Source: Bacillota bacterium
GTDB lineage: Bacteria > Bacillota > Negativicutes > Sporomusales > CTSoil-080
Assembly (NCBI GenBank): GCA_017889635.1
Contig: JAGGAC010000002.1
Coordinates: 1 to 64,000 of the forward strand
DNA: 64,000 bases
Reading direction: 5' to 3'
Part shown: positions 26,454-34,909 of the stretch, piece after piece
Position numbering within the stretch: the stretch's first letter is position 1
How the letters are laid out: each line of letters opens with the position of its first letter
Translations under genes and position numbers: made by a program
Notes under the pieces: generated by a model
Told to the model about the DNA's origin: nothing
The model's input: the letters and a program-made list of their open reading frames with translations, nothing else
The model's database searches: none

Positions 26454-26570
26454 ACCAAACTCTCCTCTCCACTTCAAGCCATAGCTTTATACCTATTATA
26501 TATATGGCAATATTAAAAAGACCATTAGCCTGTGATAACAGGTCGAATTCGCCGCATAAGATGCAGTAGA

Positions 26571-26613
26571 CAAAAAAATAGACCCCCTAGCTTAACGCCA
26601 ACACTCAGGGGTC
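26571..26613 (-). terminator. rho-independent terminator of the LytTR operon
   Basis: Stem GACCCCT/GGGGGTC with a large loop, followed on the minus strand by TATTTTTTTG. It lies directly after the stop of the membrane-protein gene. Confidence 0.75.
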
Positions 26614-26618
26614 ATACA

Positions 26619-27041
26619 TTAGCAATTCTGTTTTTGGCTTAAATCGGCTTGCTTTTTTCTTAGTCTTTCATTTAATTTAACAGCATATTTTATGTTAAAA
26701 TATGCTGTTACCAGGCCCAGCGTTTCAGTAATCGCCAGTAAGATGCCGAAGCGGAGCAAGGACACGCCAAATATATCACTGACCATAGCAATGCCTAATG
26801 CAATAATTATAAAAGTCAGCCCCAAACCACGGTAAAGATTGAACCTGAAGTAATAGCCAAACATATGCCCGGTAAAACGACAGACAGTGCCAATAATCAC
26901 ACCAATGAAAGCACTATGCAATATATATACCAACATTTCCGGCTGATAGCTATCCATTACGATACTAGAAAGACAAACAAGCACGCCAATAAATGCCGAA
27001 GCCAGTGCATTAATTAGATAGCCTATAATGGCTGCCCTCAT
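26619..27041 (-). CDS. membrane partner of a LytTR regulator (DUF3021-like)
   Basis: A 140-residue protein with four hydrophobic helices (about 5-25, 37-57, 66-88 and 95-120) and a basic Lys/Gln-rich tail. GGGGGGA precedes the ATG. The gene starts 19 nt after the LytTR gene's stop. The pairing of a stand-alone LytTR transcription factor with a small membrane protein that restrains it is the LytTR Regulatory System arrangement known from streptococci. The assignment rests on context and topology. Confidence 0.7.
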   Translation of the reverse strand: MRAAIIGYLINALASAFIGVLVCLSSIVMDSYQPEMLVYILHSAFIGVIIGTVCRFTGHMFGYYFRFNLYRGLGLTFIIIALGIAMVSDIFGVSLLRFGILLAITETLGLVTAYFNIKYAVKLNERLRKKQADLSQKQNC

Positions 27042-27060
27042 ACTTTCCCCCCGTTTCCGA

Positions 27061-27609
27061 TCACAATTCCAAGAAATCCTTGAAATTCCTGACATAGTTT
27101 CTGGCTACCTCAATCTCATGTTTATTCTTAAGTTTGAGCAGTAACCTTGACCCAAACCAGGGAATGATTTCCGCCACACTCATGATATTAACCAAGATCG
27201 ATTTGCCCACTCTGATAAAGCCCTGCTCATATAAATTAGTCTCTAATTCATAAAGCTTGCTTTTTATCCGAAATTTATCATTGGCGGTAAAGCAATAAAT
27301 GTTATTTCCCTCGGCCTCAAAATACATAATATCTTCGTAAGCTAAAATCTCATATTTTTCACTGTCAAGCCGGCGAGCACTGATTATATTTTTAGACGTT
27401 TCTGGCTTTTTCGCCAGTAAATCCAGTAGCTCGATAAGCTCATTCAAAGCTTTATATTCAAAAACAATGCTAAGCCCTTGCGCTGGATACTCACAGCCCT
27501 TTTCCACCAACGTAACCTTAGCATCTCGGCTCAGAAAAATACCTCTGGCCTTCAAAAGTTCGGCAAGCACGCCCTCCAGCGCTTCAGAGCAAACCAGATT
27601 AATCAACAT
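27061..27609 (-). CDS. LytTR-family transcriptional regulator without receiver domain
   Basis: A 182-residue regulator. The C-terminal 100 residues are a LytTR DNA-binding domain (EDIMYFEAEGNNIYCFT, FIRVGKSILVNIMSVAEI, YVRNFKDFLEL). The N-terminal 80 residues do not look like a response-regulator receiver. GAGGCGAGGA lies before the chosen ATG; the open frame extends 14 codons further up without a ribosome site. With the next gene it forms a probable LytTR Regulatory System that autoregulates its own promoter. Confidence 0.85.
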   Translation of the reverse strand: MLINLVCSEALEGVLAELLKARGIFLSRDAKVTLVEKGCEYPAQGLSIVFEYKALNELIELLDLLAKKPETSKNIISARRLDSEKYEILAYEDIMYFEAEGNNIYCFTANDKFRIKSKLYELETNLYEQGFIRVGKSILVNIMSVAEIIPWFGSRLLLKLKNKHEIEVARNYVRNFKDFLEL

Positions 27610-27610
27610 A

Positions 27611-27952
27611 TTAAATCCTCGCCTCATGCCGGTCAGCCGCCAAAGCATCACAGCTTAGTGATAACCAATAATATTCGCAGCCCTTATAAAAAATCCTCCC
27701 CAACTTATACCGACTAGAAGTCATGACCTCCGGCAAGCCGGAGGTCATGATTTCGAATAGTTTAGTCAACGCAAAATATAGTTCAATATCAAATTTCTTA
27801 ATCTGCGCTTTCTCAGTTATGATTATTGAAAACTGTTTCGCCGTATATCGTAGAAGCAAATTATTGCTCACCAGCCGATCATGCCACTTACCTATAAAGT
27901 AATCCTTATCTTCAACCATAACATTAAATGTGTTTATAAATGCTTGGTGCAA
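27611..27952 (-). CDS. hypothetical protein upstream of the LytTR gene
   Basis: Up to 113 codons from a TTG at 27952, or 102 from an ATG at 27919, with no good ribosome site for either. No domain is recognised, though amino-acid use is protein-like (alternating charged and hydrophobic residues). Its stop lies one base before the LytTR start, which favours a real coupled gene. A perfect 14-bp inverted repeat inside the frame is unusual for coding DNA. Confidence 0.45.
   Translation of the reverse strand: MHQAFINTFNVMVEDKDYFIGKWHDRLVSNNLLLRYTAKQFSIIITEKAQIKKFDIELYFALTKLFEIMTSGLPEVMTSSRYKLGRIFYKGCEYYWLSLSCDALAADRHEARI
27721..27750. repeat. perfect inverted repeat with 2-nt loop
   Basis: Arms of 14 bp (27721-27734/27737-27750), GC-rich, no T run. 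It may be an operator or RNA structure affecting the LytTR gene about 110 bp downstream. Confidence 0.5.
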
Positions 27953-27998
27953 AACCCCATCATCACTATGCTTACTTTACATCCCTTTTCGCCTTTGG

Positions 27999-28618
27999 CT
28001 AACTCCATAACTGATGAATGCCTATCACTATCAATAATAAACCAGAAATTACGGTAGCCCAATACCCTAATCTTTCAGCAGCGTATTTTTCTCCCAAATA
28101 ACTACCTACAAGTATAGTGATAAAACTAACTACCCCGGCTAAGGCTGCTTCCAATAAGGACGATATGCAAATCCGCCTGCTGATGCATTTACCGATAGTG
28201 CTATCCCAAGCAATACCGCTTCCCACGGGCCAACATCTCTTGAGCTATCAATATCTACCCGTTCCGGGTAACGCAATATTTCCGTAGGCCCGACATAGAT
28301 TTTTATGCTAAACAACTGCAAATTCATAATTGGTTGCTTAGCTTTTAATGCGGAAACTACCGGCTGCAAAAGAATCCATACCACTACTCCACATAGCAGG
28401 AAGACGCCTATAAGGTTAGCTATTTGGGAACTTAAATAAACACAAGATATTTCACCAACTTGGGCTGATAGCCATGTCACGCTAAAAGATATTACGGCAA
28501 TTATCAGATTTGCCCAATGAGAAACCTTAATCTTCTGAATACCGTATGCAATACCTACACCAAGATTATCCAAATTAGTTGCTGAAGCAATAATAACACT
28601 AAGCAATACATAACCCAA
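27999..28618 (-). pseudogene. ytaF: ytaF-like sporulation membrane protein, frameshifted
   Basis: Two adjacent frames together make one YtaF-sized membrane protein of about 205 residues. The first frame runs from a TTG start (GGGAGG 8 nt upstream) through NLDNLGVGIAYGIQKIKVS to ALSVNASAGGFA, then goes off-frame and stops at 28139. The second frame continues with SSLLEAALAGVVSFITILVG and ends LLLIVIGIHQLW. The shift lies between about 28145 and 28165. YtaF is a membrane protein of spore formers. A sequencing error cannot be excluded, and a programmed shift is unlikely because no slippery run is seen. Confidence 0.75.
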
Positions 28619-28902
28619 GTTCTATACCTCCCACGAATTGTGGGGCCTTTACTGAATCTCAGGCCCACATCATCTGCCTCAACTTGTGTAACATCATTCG
28701 TGCTTAAGCTCTCGCGCGCTTCATTCCCAATATTTTTCACATATTCAAAACCAGAAAGAATTCCCGCTATTCCTGTTACCGCTACCGCCCTCAGCCCCTT
28801 TCTCACCCCCGGAATAGCCAGTGCTAGCGTTACACCGCCTACAACTAAACCAAATGGAGCTGCCCGTTCCAAGATCCGCGAACCATAGCGTAACATAACC
28901 AT
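28555..28902 (-). CDS. small protein, resembles DUF5132-type metal-ATPase-associated proteins
   Basis: A 115-residue protein with a glycine-rich hydrophobic segment (APFGLVVGGVTLALAIPGV), then an amphipathic stretch (GILSGFEYVKNIGNEARESL) and a hydrophobic tail. The resemblance to DUF5132 proteins, which often sit beside heavy-metal P-type ATPase genes, is by eye only. GGGAGAG precedes the ATG at 28902. Its last 64 bases overlap the ytaF-like gene in another frame, so the tail may be read-through after loss of the original stop. The ATPase relic nearby fits a decayed metal-transport cluster. Confidence 0.5.
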   Translation of the reverse strand: MVMLRYGSRILERAAPFGLVVGGVTLALAIPGVRKGLRAVAVTGIAGILSGFEYVKNIGNEARESLSTNDVTQVEADDVGLRFSKGPTIRGRYRTWVMYCLVLLLLQQLIWIILV

Positions 28903-29226
28903 AATACACTCTCCCATCGCAAATTATCTCCAACCTATTATTACAGCAAATCCCCCCCTATGCACAAGCTCAAAAAAGTTTTCGTGTCAATAGAAGTCTA
29001 ACTGCAATTTCCATCCATGCCAAGCAGTAAACTTAATATCAAAACTACAAACAACTAACATAACCAGATTTTTCTTTATAAAATTCGGTAATTCTCTCTA
29101 AAACTACTAATTTTGCTATAATATGTAACTTGCGCCATTTTCTATAATTTAGTAATGTTGTAATAGCAATATATAACCTTTCTTACATTATAATTTACTA
29201 AAGAAAGAGAGGGGGCAAACATTTCA
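28903..29226. other. AT-rich intergenic region
   Basis: No coding frame, hairpin or clear promoter was identified. A GAGGGGG ribosome-site-like run near 29208-29214 serves the following small plus-strand frame. Confidence 0.5.
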
Positions 29227-29460
29227 ATGATTGATAAGGCAAATCATTGGGACCTTAGGTTGAACCACTCCACCGGCAGTAAATCACGCCTTCTTTTTTC
29301 CAGTGTCAACCACCAGCATCTTATCGACATTACACTGCAATCTTCAATCGCCGAACAAGTAATCACGCGCGTCCTGGCAAACAATTGGAACGCAGAGGAA
29401 TTAATTAACTATCTAAATTCTGAAGTAGTAGCTAATGAACATGCTTTAGCCATTTCATAA
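29227..29460 (+). CDS. small hypothetical protein
   Basis: A 77-residue, soluble, roughly neutral protein with no recognised domain and a predicted helical C-terminal half (AEQVITRVLANNWNAEELIN). GAGGGGG lies about 11 nt before the ATG. It is one of the few plus-strand genes and sits in a decayed region. It could be a real orphan or a chance frame. Confidence 0.4.
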   Translation: MIDKANHWDLRLNHSTGSKSRLLFSSVNHQHLIDITLQSSIAEQVITRVLANNWNAEELINYLNSEVVANEHALAIS

Positions 29461-29499
29461 GTGCTCAAGACACTGGTGTGAATTATATTCCAATCCGCT

Positions 29500-30402
29500 T
29501 CAATCCAAATTACTGCACCAAGTTGCTACGAAAAAGCCACGTCCTCCACAAGTAAGACGTGGCTTTTTTTCGTAGCGGATTGCCTTGCGAATATTGGCGT
29601 ATATTGACCGTCCCTCTTCCGACTCAAACGGATTCTCTAAGATTCGTATATATTCCTTCTCTAAATCCGCTTGCCAAACTCCCGCCTTAGCGGCAGCCAC
29701 TATGATAGCCCCGTCCGTTGGATCTCCGTCTATTTGCCAACCAGAAGCTTTATGATTATCTAACGATATAACCTTTCCGTGACCAGCAGTTTTGCCATGC
29801 ACCAATTTAGCATTGTTACATAATACTCCTGTCACCAGCATCGGCATAATATCGGCATCATTCTTGGGATCAGCAAACACCCCGCAGCATTTGAATTTAT
29901 CGCTTGGTGATACCCATTCATCCGCACTAAACTTTTTTTCCACTGCAACAACTTCCTTGACCTCGGGAAACGCTGCGGTAATAACGCTGGTCTTATCCAT
30001 TATAATAGTATCAGCCTTACTGATGGTTTCGAAATATCTTGCATCCTTAACATATACTCCGTCACGCGCCGCAACCCCTAACGCCGCACCTACTGCAGTG
30101 TGCTTTGAAAGAGCCACTGCGATTGGACACCCAGCAATCAATACCGCCAAACTCCGCGCCACATCATGCGTTAGCAAATAAGTTAATACCGCAATTCCTA
30201 CACTCCACGGAACCAGCTTATCAGCATAATAATCTGTCGTAAAAGTGGCCGCTCGCCTCGGTGTATCAACAACTTCTCCCTCAATTGCTATTGTCTTCCC
30301 TTGATCCTTAGCCACATTATTACCAGCAGCCAAACTCGAACCACAGCCGGACTCTTCAGCAAGAGTATTCCTAATAGCGATATTTGTTCGGCCTTGCATC
30401 AC
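29500..30402 (-). pseudogene. decayed P-type metal ATPase relic
   Basis: The 300-codon frame retains ATPase pieces: a membrane segment with the ion-binding GCPIAVAL, a catalytic loop IIMDKTSVITAAF where DKTGTLT is expected, and DGDPTDGAIIVAAAK of the nucleotide domain. The phosphorylation motif is altered (GT replaced by SV). The whole actuator domain is missing, and the N domain (RILENPFESE) runs straight into the distal GRSIYANIRKAIRY, so an internal deletion removed the hinge region. The C-terminus reads through a terminator hairpin. A working enzyme is not credible. Confidence 0.85.
29525..29576. terminator. terminator hairpin at the end of the ATPase relic
   Basis: Long arms (29525-29543/29556-29576) including GCCACGTC/GACGTGGC flanked by A and T runs. 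It works on either strand and lies between the small plus-strand gene and the relic. Confidence 0.75.
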
Positions 30403-31015
30403 ATGTCAAAAAAGATTGCTTAGATGCACAATTCCCAATCTTTTCCACTCAATTCAGGTAGTATTTTCGAACTCATGCTTTGCTATACAAAATGAACGAT
30501 ATAACTTTTCAAAAAATTAAGCTTATCACCATCATTATTGCCACCTTAAAATCTCCGGATAAACACAACAATAAAAGCAAAGCCTCAAGCTTTGCTGCAA
30601 ACCTTCCCATTCTCTCACCCGATCAAGCGTTGCTGCTTCTTCCTGCAATGCTTATATTTCACCTGATTATTGACCTTGGCTATTTCTTTCTCGTAATGAA
30701 GCTCCCAAACGATGTCATATAATTCGTAAAAACCGGTGGCCGCCACGCGGCATGCACCCATCACCAATTTTTGTTGCACCATATTTATAATGCCGCTAAT
30801 CCGAGCGATCATCGCCTGACGACTTCACAAATAATTTTGCTTGGAATCGCAATCGACCATTTTTAAAAGACCTGCCCCTGGTTCCACTTTCTTCGCAAGC
30901 TTTCCAACTAATAAAGGTACTTTTAACTGGTCAACATATTTCTGATAAGCTTGATTAATTACTTTCACTGCGCTCGCTATAATGTTTATCGTCCTCAGAT
31001 ATTCTTGTATTTTCC
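30403..31015. other. gene-poor stretch with a possible 65-codon remnant
   Basis: About 600 bp without a convincing gene. A minus-strand frame at 30615-30812 (containing VMGACRVAATGFYELYDIVW) has protein-like composition but no good ribosome site. It may be a fragment from the same decayed metal-ATPase cluster. Nothing else was identified. Confidence 0.35.
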
Positions 31016-31666
31016 CTAACGGATTTCAGTTATTCTAACAATATATTTTGAATGCGGCAAGTATTCAACATGATATAGCTTCCCTTCAAAAAAATTTCTA
31101 TGAATTGAACCACGAAAGCCTTCTTCAAACGATTTTTCATTATTAAAATGACTAATGCCGCCTTCAAATTGAATGCCGTTTATCATTACATCATCTGATT
31201 CTTTTACACACTTACTTGGAACAAGCTTCAATACCCCATCCATTTTTGCATAATCATGCTGCACCGAATGAGGAATATCAGCTATCAGATTGTTCAGGTT
31301 CTTAAAGGATGTTACTGAAAACATAAGTATCAGAAACAGCGCAACCAAGAAAATTACCATCTGTTTTAATAACGCTTTATTTAATGCAATATACTTAATT
31401 CCAACATTAAAATTATATATCAACCCCTGAATTCGAAAAAAAACTATCAAAAGCATAAACAGGAGAATTAATAATAATGAACCATACAAATTATAAATAA
31501 TATTTTGGATAATGTATGTAGTAGGCTCTCCTATTATAAAAATGAAAAATACCAAAACTAAGGGAGTAAAAGGAATAATTATCATTATAAATATGATCAA
31601 AATAAACACAATAACAAAATTCCTGAATTCAAAAAGCCCCTTTTTAAATTTATTAATGTCGAGCAT
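31016..31666 (-). CDS. membrane protein of unknown function
   Basis: I do not recognise this 216-residue protein. Four very hydrophobic Ile/Leu/Phe-rich helices occupy about residues 16-115, followed by an extracytoplasmic or cytosolic domain of about 90 residues with a single Cys. Its base composition is more AT-rich than the flanking housekeeping genes, which with the surrounding relics suggests acquired DNA. No ribosome site stands out. Confidence 0.6.
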   Translation of the reverse strand: MLDINKFKKGLFEFRNFVIVFILIIFIMIIIPFTPLVLVFFIFIIGEPTTYIIQNIIYNLYGSLLLILLFMLLIVFFRIQGLIYNFNVGIKYIALNKALLKQMVIFLVALFLILMFSVTSFKNLNNLIADIPHSVQHDYAKMDGVLKLVPSKCVKESDDVMINGIQFEGGISHFNNEKSFEEGFRGSIHRNFFEGKLYHVEYLPHSKYIVRITEIR

Positions 31667-31874
31667 ATATATCTATCATTCTCCCTCTTAAATCAATGAG
31701 CTATATTCCGACATTAATCCCTTTTTTGAAAATATATTGTAGAATCACCCAGAAATTCCTGTGCTTTTCTATTCTATCAATTGGTTAGCTTAAATAGCAA
31801 TTAATAATTCTTTAAACTTATGTTAAGGTATCCGAAAAAACCATTCTTATCTTTTCCAGAACTTCCGTCACCGT

Positions 31875-32124
31875 TCACCAGTCTAGACTGCCAAACCACC
31901 GTCCCGGCTCCTTTGCCGCCGCACTATCACCAGGGCTCTCTGTTCCAGCAAGAAGCTGATTCAAGTGTAAATCCATCTCCTCAATAATTGATCCAATCAA
32001 CCTGACAGAATCGTCTTCTGTTATAAGAACTTCGATCTTTAAGGGAAGTTTTAGTTGATTATTTTTTGCATAATAAAGCTGTTGCACTAAGCATGCTATT
32101 TTTTTGCTTAGTGCAACAGCCCCT
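31875..32124 (-). mobile_element. IS1182-like transposase remnant with one terminal repeat
   Basis: The minus strand begins GGGGCTGTTGCACTAAG, an IS1182-type end, then a GTG-started frame whose first 40 residues (NNQLKLPLKIEVLITEDDSV) match the N-terminus of IS1182-family transposases. The frame stops after 70 codons and the rest of the transposase and the other end are absent. A perfect 16-bp inverted repeat (32078-32093/32105-32120) overlaps the start. The element is dead. Confidence 0.7.
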
Positions 32125-32127
32125 TTT

Positions 32128-32379
32128 TTAAAATATCTTCAACCGAGTCCAGGAAATCCCCGCCAAAAGCTTATCCTTGGATTGTTGACTTCGTTTTTTG
32201 ATATACCCGAAAAACTCACCGAGAAATTCTTCCCAGACTTTAACTACCTCAGCCTTATCTTTAGCTGATTGGGCCCGAAGTTCGATGCTCAAATCTATTG
32301 CTTCGTGCAACTCCTTCGTAATACCAGCAATTTTCCCCTGTAAAGCTTCCACGGTAGCCAAATATTCCACAGTAGCCAA
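32128..32379 (-). CDS. small helical protein of unknown function
   Basis: An 83-residue, highly charged, almost entirely helical protein with a likely coiled coil (KIAGITKELHEAIDLSIELR). It has no Cys and no membrane helix. It lies 16 nt after the preceding 118-codon gene, so the two form a pair. A phasin-like role is imaginable given the nearby crotonyl-CoA-forming genes, but the sequence does not establish it. The IS relic abuts its 3' end. Confidence 0.5.
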   Translation of the reverse strand: MATVEYLATVEALQGKIAGITKELHEAIDLSIELRAQSAKDKAEVVKVWEEFLGEFFGYIKKRSQQSKDKLLAGISWTRLKIF

Positions 32380-32395
32380 CTAAATCCCCCCAATA

Positions 32396-32752
32396 TTACT
32401 CACTATCCGGTCCTATAGGTACACCCGTTTCAGCAGCCCCAGTTGCGATAGGTTCTTCTACAATTCCAGCGTCAATCGATTGCTTAAGGTTTTCAAATTG
32501 AGCTTCGCTAACAAGATCTTCAATGTCTTCCCTGACTCCGCTAAACAAACCCTTTACCTGCTCGGAAAGCGCTATGACTCCTTGCACAGTTATTTCATCA
32601 TGCCTTTCAAATTTCGGAAACCGCCTATTGTTCGGTCCTTCCCACAATGTATATATCCATCGTGGTAGTATAACCTCTGCTGACTTCTGACAGTTCAGCC
32701 ACACATCACTGTATGGGTTGATGTTTCCAGATTCATATCTACAGCATCTCAA
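32396..32752 (-). CDS. hypothetical protein paired with the 83-residue helical protein
   Basis: A 118-residue protein from a TTG start with GGGGAG six bases upstream. The N-terminal 55 residues have three Cys and several Trp; the rest is acidic and helical (EQVKGLFSGVREDIEDLVSE). No family is recognised. It is separated by a terminator from the CC/Se-like gene upstream, so it probably has its own promoter. Confidence 0.5.
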   Translation of the reverse strand: MRCCRYESGNINPYSDVWLNCQKSAEVILPRWIYTLWEGPNNRRFPKFERHDEITVQGVIALSEQVKGLFSGVREDIEDLVSEAQFENLKQSIDAGIVEEPIATGAAETGVPIGPDSE

Positions 32753-32890
32753 TCAGATCTCCCCAGGTAAGAACGCTACTTTCACTCCATATATCTGCTA
32801 CATTTACACCGCCGCTTCGGATAGTTTCGGGCTTCGTTTTATTTCGCAAACTCACCCAGCTGACAAGCAAGCGCCCATGCTTGGCGCACT

Positions 32891-32929
32891 AAAAGTACCC
32901 TTCGCATTTTTTCAGCGAAGGGTACTTTT
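32891..32929. terminator. terminator after the 4-hydroxybutyrate operon
   Basis: Perfect 15-bp arms (32891-32905/32915-32929) ending in A/T runs, 17 nt beyond the stop of the CC/Se-like gene. It marks the probable end of the sigma-54 operon. Confidence 0.8.
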
Positions 32930-32945
32930 CTTTGTCCATTCCCAA

Positions 32946-33281
32946 TCAACTAATTGTAACCGAGACACCTTGTGCCCCTTCAATTTCCAGCCAATCCAAC
33001 AGCAAAAAGCTTTTTAAGTAAATGCGAATTTCCCGGTAACCTTCTTTGACCTTGAGATTTGCCGGATAATATACCTTTACTGAGCCCACTTGCTGAACTT
33101 GGTAGTTTGCCTTCTCGTTATTGGGCGGATTACCAACCAATACGCTTGGTACGTAACTACCTGTTATTTGTTTGTCTGAACAAGCGCACCCGCCCAAGGC
33201 CGACTCGAATTTTAGCTGAACGGTAACCGCGCCAGACCTTTTATCAAGATATCGAGCCGCCGACTGATCAATATTAAACAT
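32946..33281 (-). CDS. HesB-like small protein of the CC/Se-motif type
   Basis: A 111-residue protein with an Fe-S biogenesis (HesB/IscA-like) look: an N-terminal helix, VTVQLKFESALGGCACSD with two close cysteines (C-x-C), and a beta-rich C-terminus. CC/Se-motif proteins of this size carry CC or a selenocysteine at the same place. AGGTAGG precedes the ATG, 33 nt after the CoA-transferase gene, so it is probably the last gene of that operon. It may help mature or repair the oxygen-sensitive dehydratase cluster. The family call is by pattern only. Confidence 0.6.
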   Translation of the reverse strand: MFNIDQSAARYLDKRSGAVTVQLKFESALGGCACSDKQITGSYVPSVLVGNPPNNEKANYQVQQVGSVKVYYPANLKVKEGYREIRIYLKSFLLLDWLEIEGAQGVSVTIS

Positions 33282-33314
33282 ATTAACCTACCTTTCAGCA
33301 CCATACCTTACCAG

Positions 33315-34619
33315 CTAAAACACGCCCCTATTCTTAGCCTCAGCGATCAAAATTTCTCTAAACTCCGGATGGCTGACAGCAATAAGGGCCCGAGCGCGCT
33401 CGCGCAGACTTTTGCCTCTGAGCTCAGCAATACCATACTCAGTCACCACATAGTGGATATCATTGCGGGAGGTCGAAACGGCAGATCCAAGATCAAGTTC
33501 ACAAGCAATACGAGATATCTTTCCCCCAGCAGCCGTCGATGGAAGGGCAATAATCGACTTTCCGCCGCACGAGCGGCTGGCACCTCGGACAAAGTCCACT
33601 TGACCGCCGATACCGCTAAACTGTTTAATTCCAATCATTTCTGCGTTAACTTGGCCCATTAAATCTACCTGCAATGCCGAATTAATTGACATCATCTTCT
33701 CATGCTGGCCTATAATATACGGATCATTAACATAATCCACCGGATACAGTTCAACATCCGGATTATTATCAACGAAATCATATAATTTGCGCGTTCCCAT
33801 CAGGAAAGTCGCCGTAAACTTCCCGGGGTTAATAGTTTTTTTTCGGTTAGTGATAACCCCAGCCTCAGCCAAGAAAACCACGCCATCAGAAAACATTTCT
33901 GAATGAATACCTAAATCCCTTTTTTCTTTTAGGAATAGCAACACCGCATCAGGTATCGCTCCAATACCAAGCTGCATTGTTGCCCCATCCGGTATCAAAC
34001 TGGCAACGTTTTCTCCAATCTTCTTTTCCACTTCACCTACTTGTGGTGGCTTTAGTTCAATTAGTGGTTCATCATTTTCCACTATGTAGGAGAATTCGTC
34101 CAACGCTATTTTCGCCCCGCCCGTCCGCGGCAAAAAACTATTCATCTGAGCTATTACTATCCGCGCTTCCTGGGCAGCCGACATTGTATAATCGACAGAC
34201 ACCCCGTAACTGCAAAACCCGTCTTTATCCGGCGGAGTAACCTGCAATAAAACTACATCCACAGGCAACACTTTATTTTTAAACAACCGGGGAACTTCGG
34301 AAAAGAAGCAAGGAGTATAGTCACCCCGTTTTTCTTCCACTGCTTTTCTGGTTGATGCCCCAACAAAAAATGCATTATGGCGAAAACTCTTTTCCATGCC
34401 AGGCTGAGTATATTTAGCTGGCCCCATTGCCACCATATGGACGATTTCGACATCGCTCAATTCCGGTGCCCTAGCAACTAATGCTTCAACTAACGCTGAT
34501 GGTTCGCCGCACGCATGACCAATTACAACTCTGTCCCCTGACTTTACACTACTTAACGCCTGCTCCGCTGAAACCAATCTATCGCGATAATGATTTCTCC
34601 AGTTGTTCAAAGTAATCAC
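33315..34619 (-). CDS. abfT: 4-hydroxybutyrate/butyrate-type CoA-transferase (Cat2/AbfT group)
   Basis: Transfers CoA from acetyl-CoA or butyryl-CoA to 4-hydroxybutyrate or a related acid. The 434 residues fit the acetyl-CoA hydrolase/transferase family: ADP/CoA-binding LGIGAIPDAVLLFL, catalytic Glu in IHSEMFSDGV, and GGKSIIALPSTA and YVVTEYGIAELRGKSLRERA near the end. The start is GTG inside the overlap with the upstream CGGCN gene. Sitting in one operon with 4-hydroxybutyryl-CoA dehydratase, 4-hydroxybutyrate activation is the best role. Other short-chain acids cannot be excluded. Confidence 0.88.
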   Translation of the reverse strand: MITLNNWRNHYRDRLVSAEQALSSVKSGDRVVIGHACGEPSALVEALVARAPELSDVEIVHMVAMGPAKYTQPGMEKSFRHNAFFVGASTRKAVEEKRGDYTPCFFSEVPRLFKNKVLPVDVVLLQVTPPDKDGFCSYGVSVDYTMSAAQEARIVIAQMNSFLPRTGGAKIALDEFSYIVENDEPLIELKPPQVGEVEKKIGENVASLIPDGATMQLGIGAIPDAVLLFLKEKRDLGIHSEMFSDGVVFLAEAGVITNRKKTINPGKFTATFLMGTRKLYDFVDNNPDVELYPVDYVNDPYIIGQHEKMMSINSALQVDLMGQVNAEMIGIKQFSGIGGQVDFVRGASRSCGGKSIIALPSTAAGGKISRIACELDLGSAVSTSRNDIHYVVTEYGIAELRGKSLRERARALIAVSHPEFREILIAEAKNRGVF

Positions 34620-34905
34620 TCACTTTCCCGCTAATTAGAAAGCTTAGTTCCTCAGCAGTCACAGCCATAGCATTCAAAGTATTGCCGGCAACTACGACAC
34701 CGGGAGTATCACTGCCGCTGTAACGGTGCGCGCAATTAGCACTACAGCCGCTTAAGTATACGATTAAATCTACCTCTGCACTATTATAAACAACAATATA
34801 ACCATCGGGCGTTAAATAGTCTTCAACTTCCTCGGCGATACGTTTTCGATCAATTCGGGGATTGCACCCGCCACAAAAACTAATGCTAATACGTCTTTTG
34901 ATCAT
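34579..34905 (-). CDS. CGGCN-motif small protein
   Basis: A 108-residue protein starting five bases after the NifU-like gene. It begins MIKRRISISFCGGCNPRIDR and has a second Cys pair (SGCSANCAH) in the middle, giving four cysteines suited to a metal site. I know similar CGGCN-PRxDR proteins only as uncharacterised neighbours in anaerobe clusters. Its 3' end overlaps the CoA-transferase start by 41 nt, so translation is coupled. A redox or Fe-S repair role for the neighbouring dehydratase is a guess. Confidence 0.7.
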   Translation of the reverse strand: MIKRRISISFCGGCNPRIDRKRIAEEVEDYLTPDGYIVVYNSAEVDLIVYLSGCSANCAHRYSGSDTPGVVVAGNTLNAMAVTAEELSFLISGKVSDYFEQLEKSLSR

Positions 34906-34909
34906 GATT

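Noticed and set aside
30480-30722. 80-codon plus-strand frame in the gene-poor stretch
   Set aside because: No ribosome site and low-complexity Ile/Leu content; most likely chance.
32718-33017. 99-codon plus-strand frame
   Set aside because: Crosses a terminator hairpin and lies opposite two better-supported minus-strand genes.
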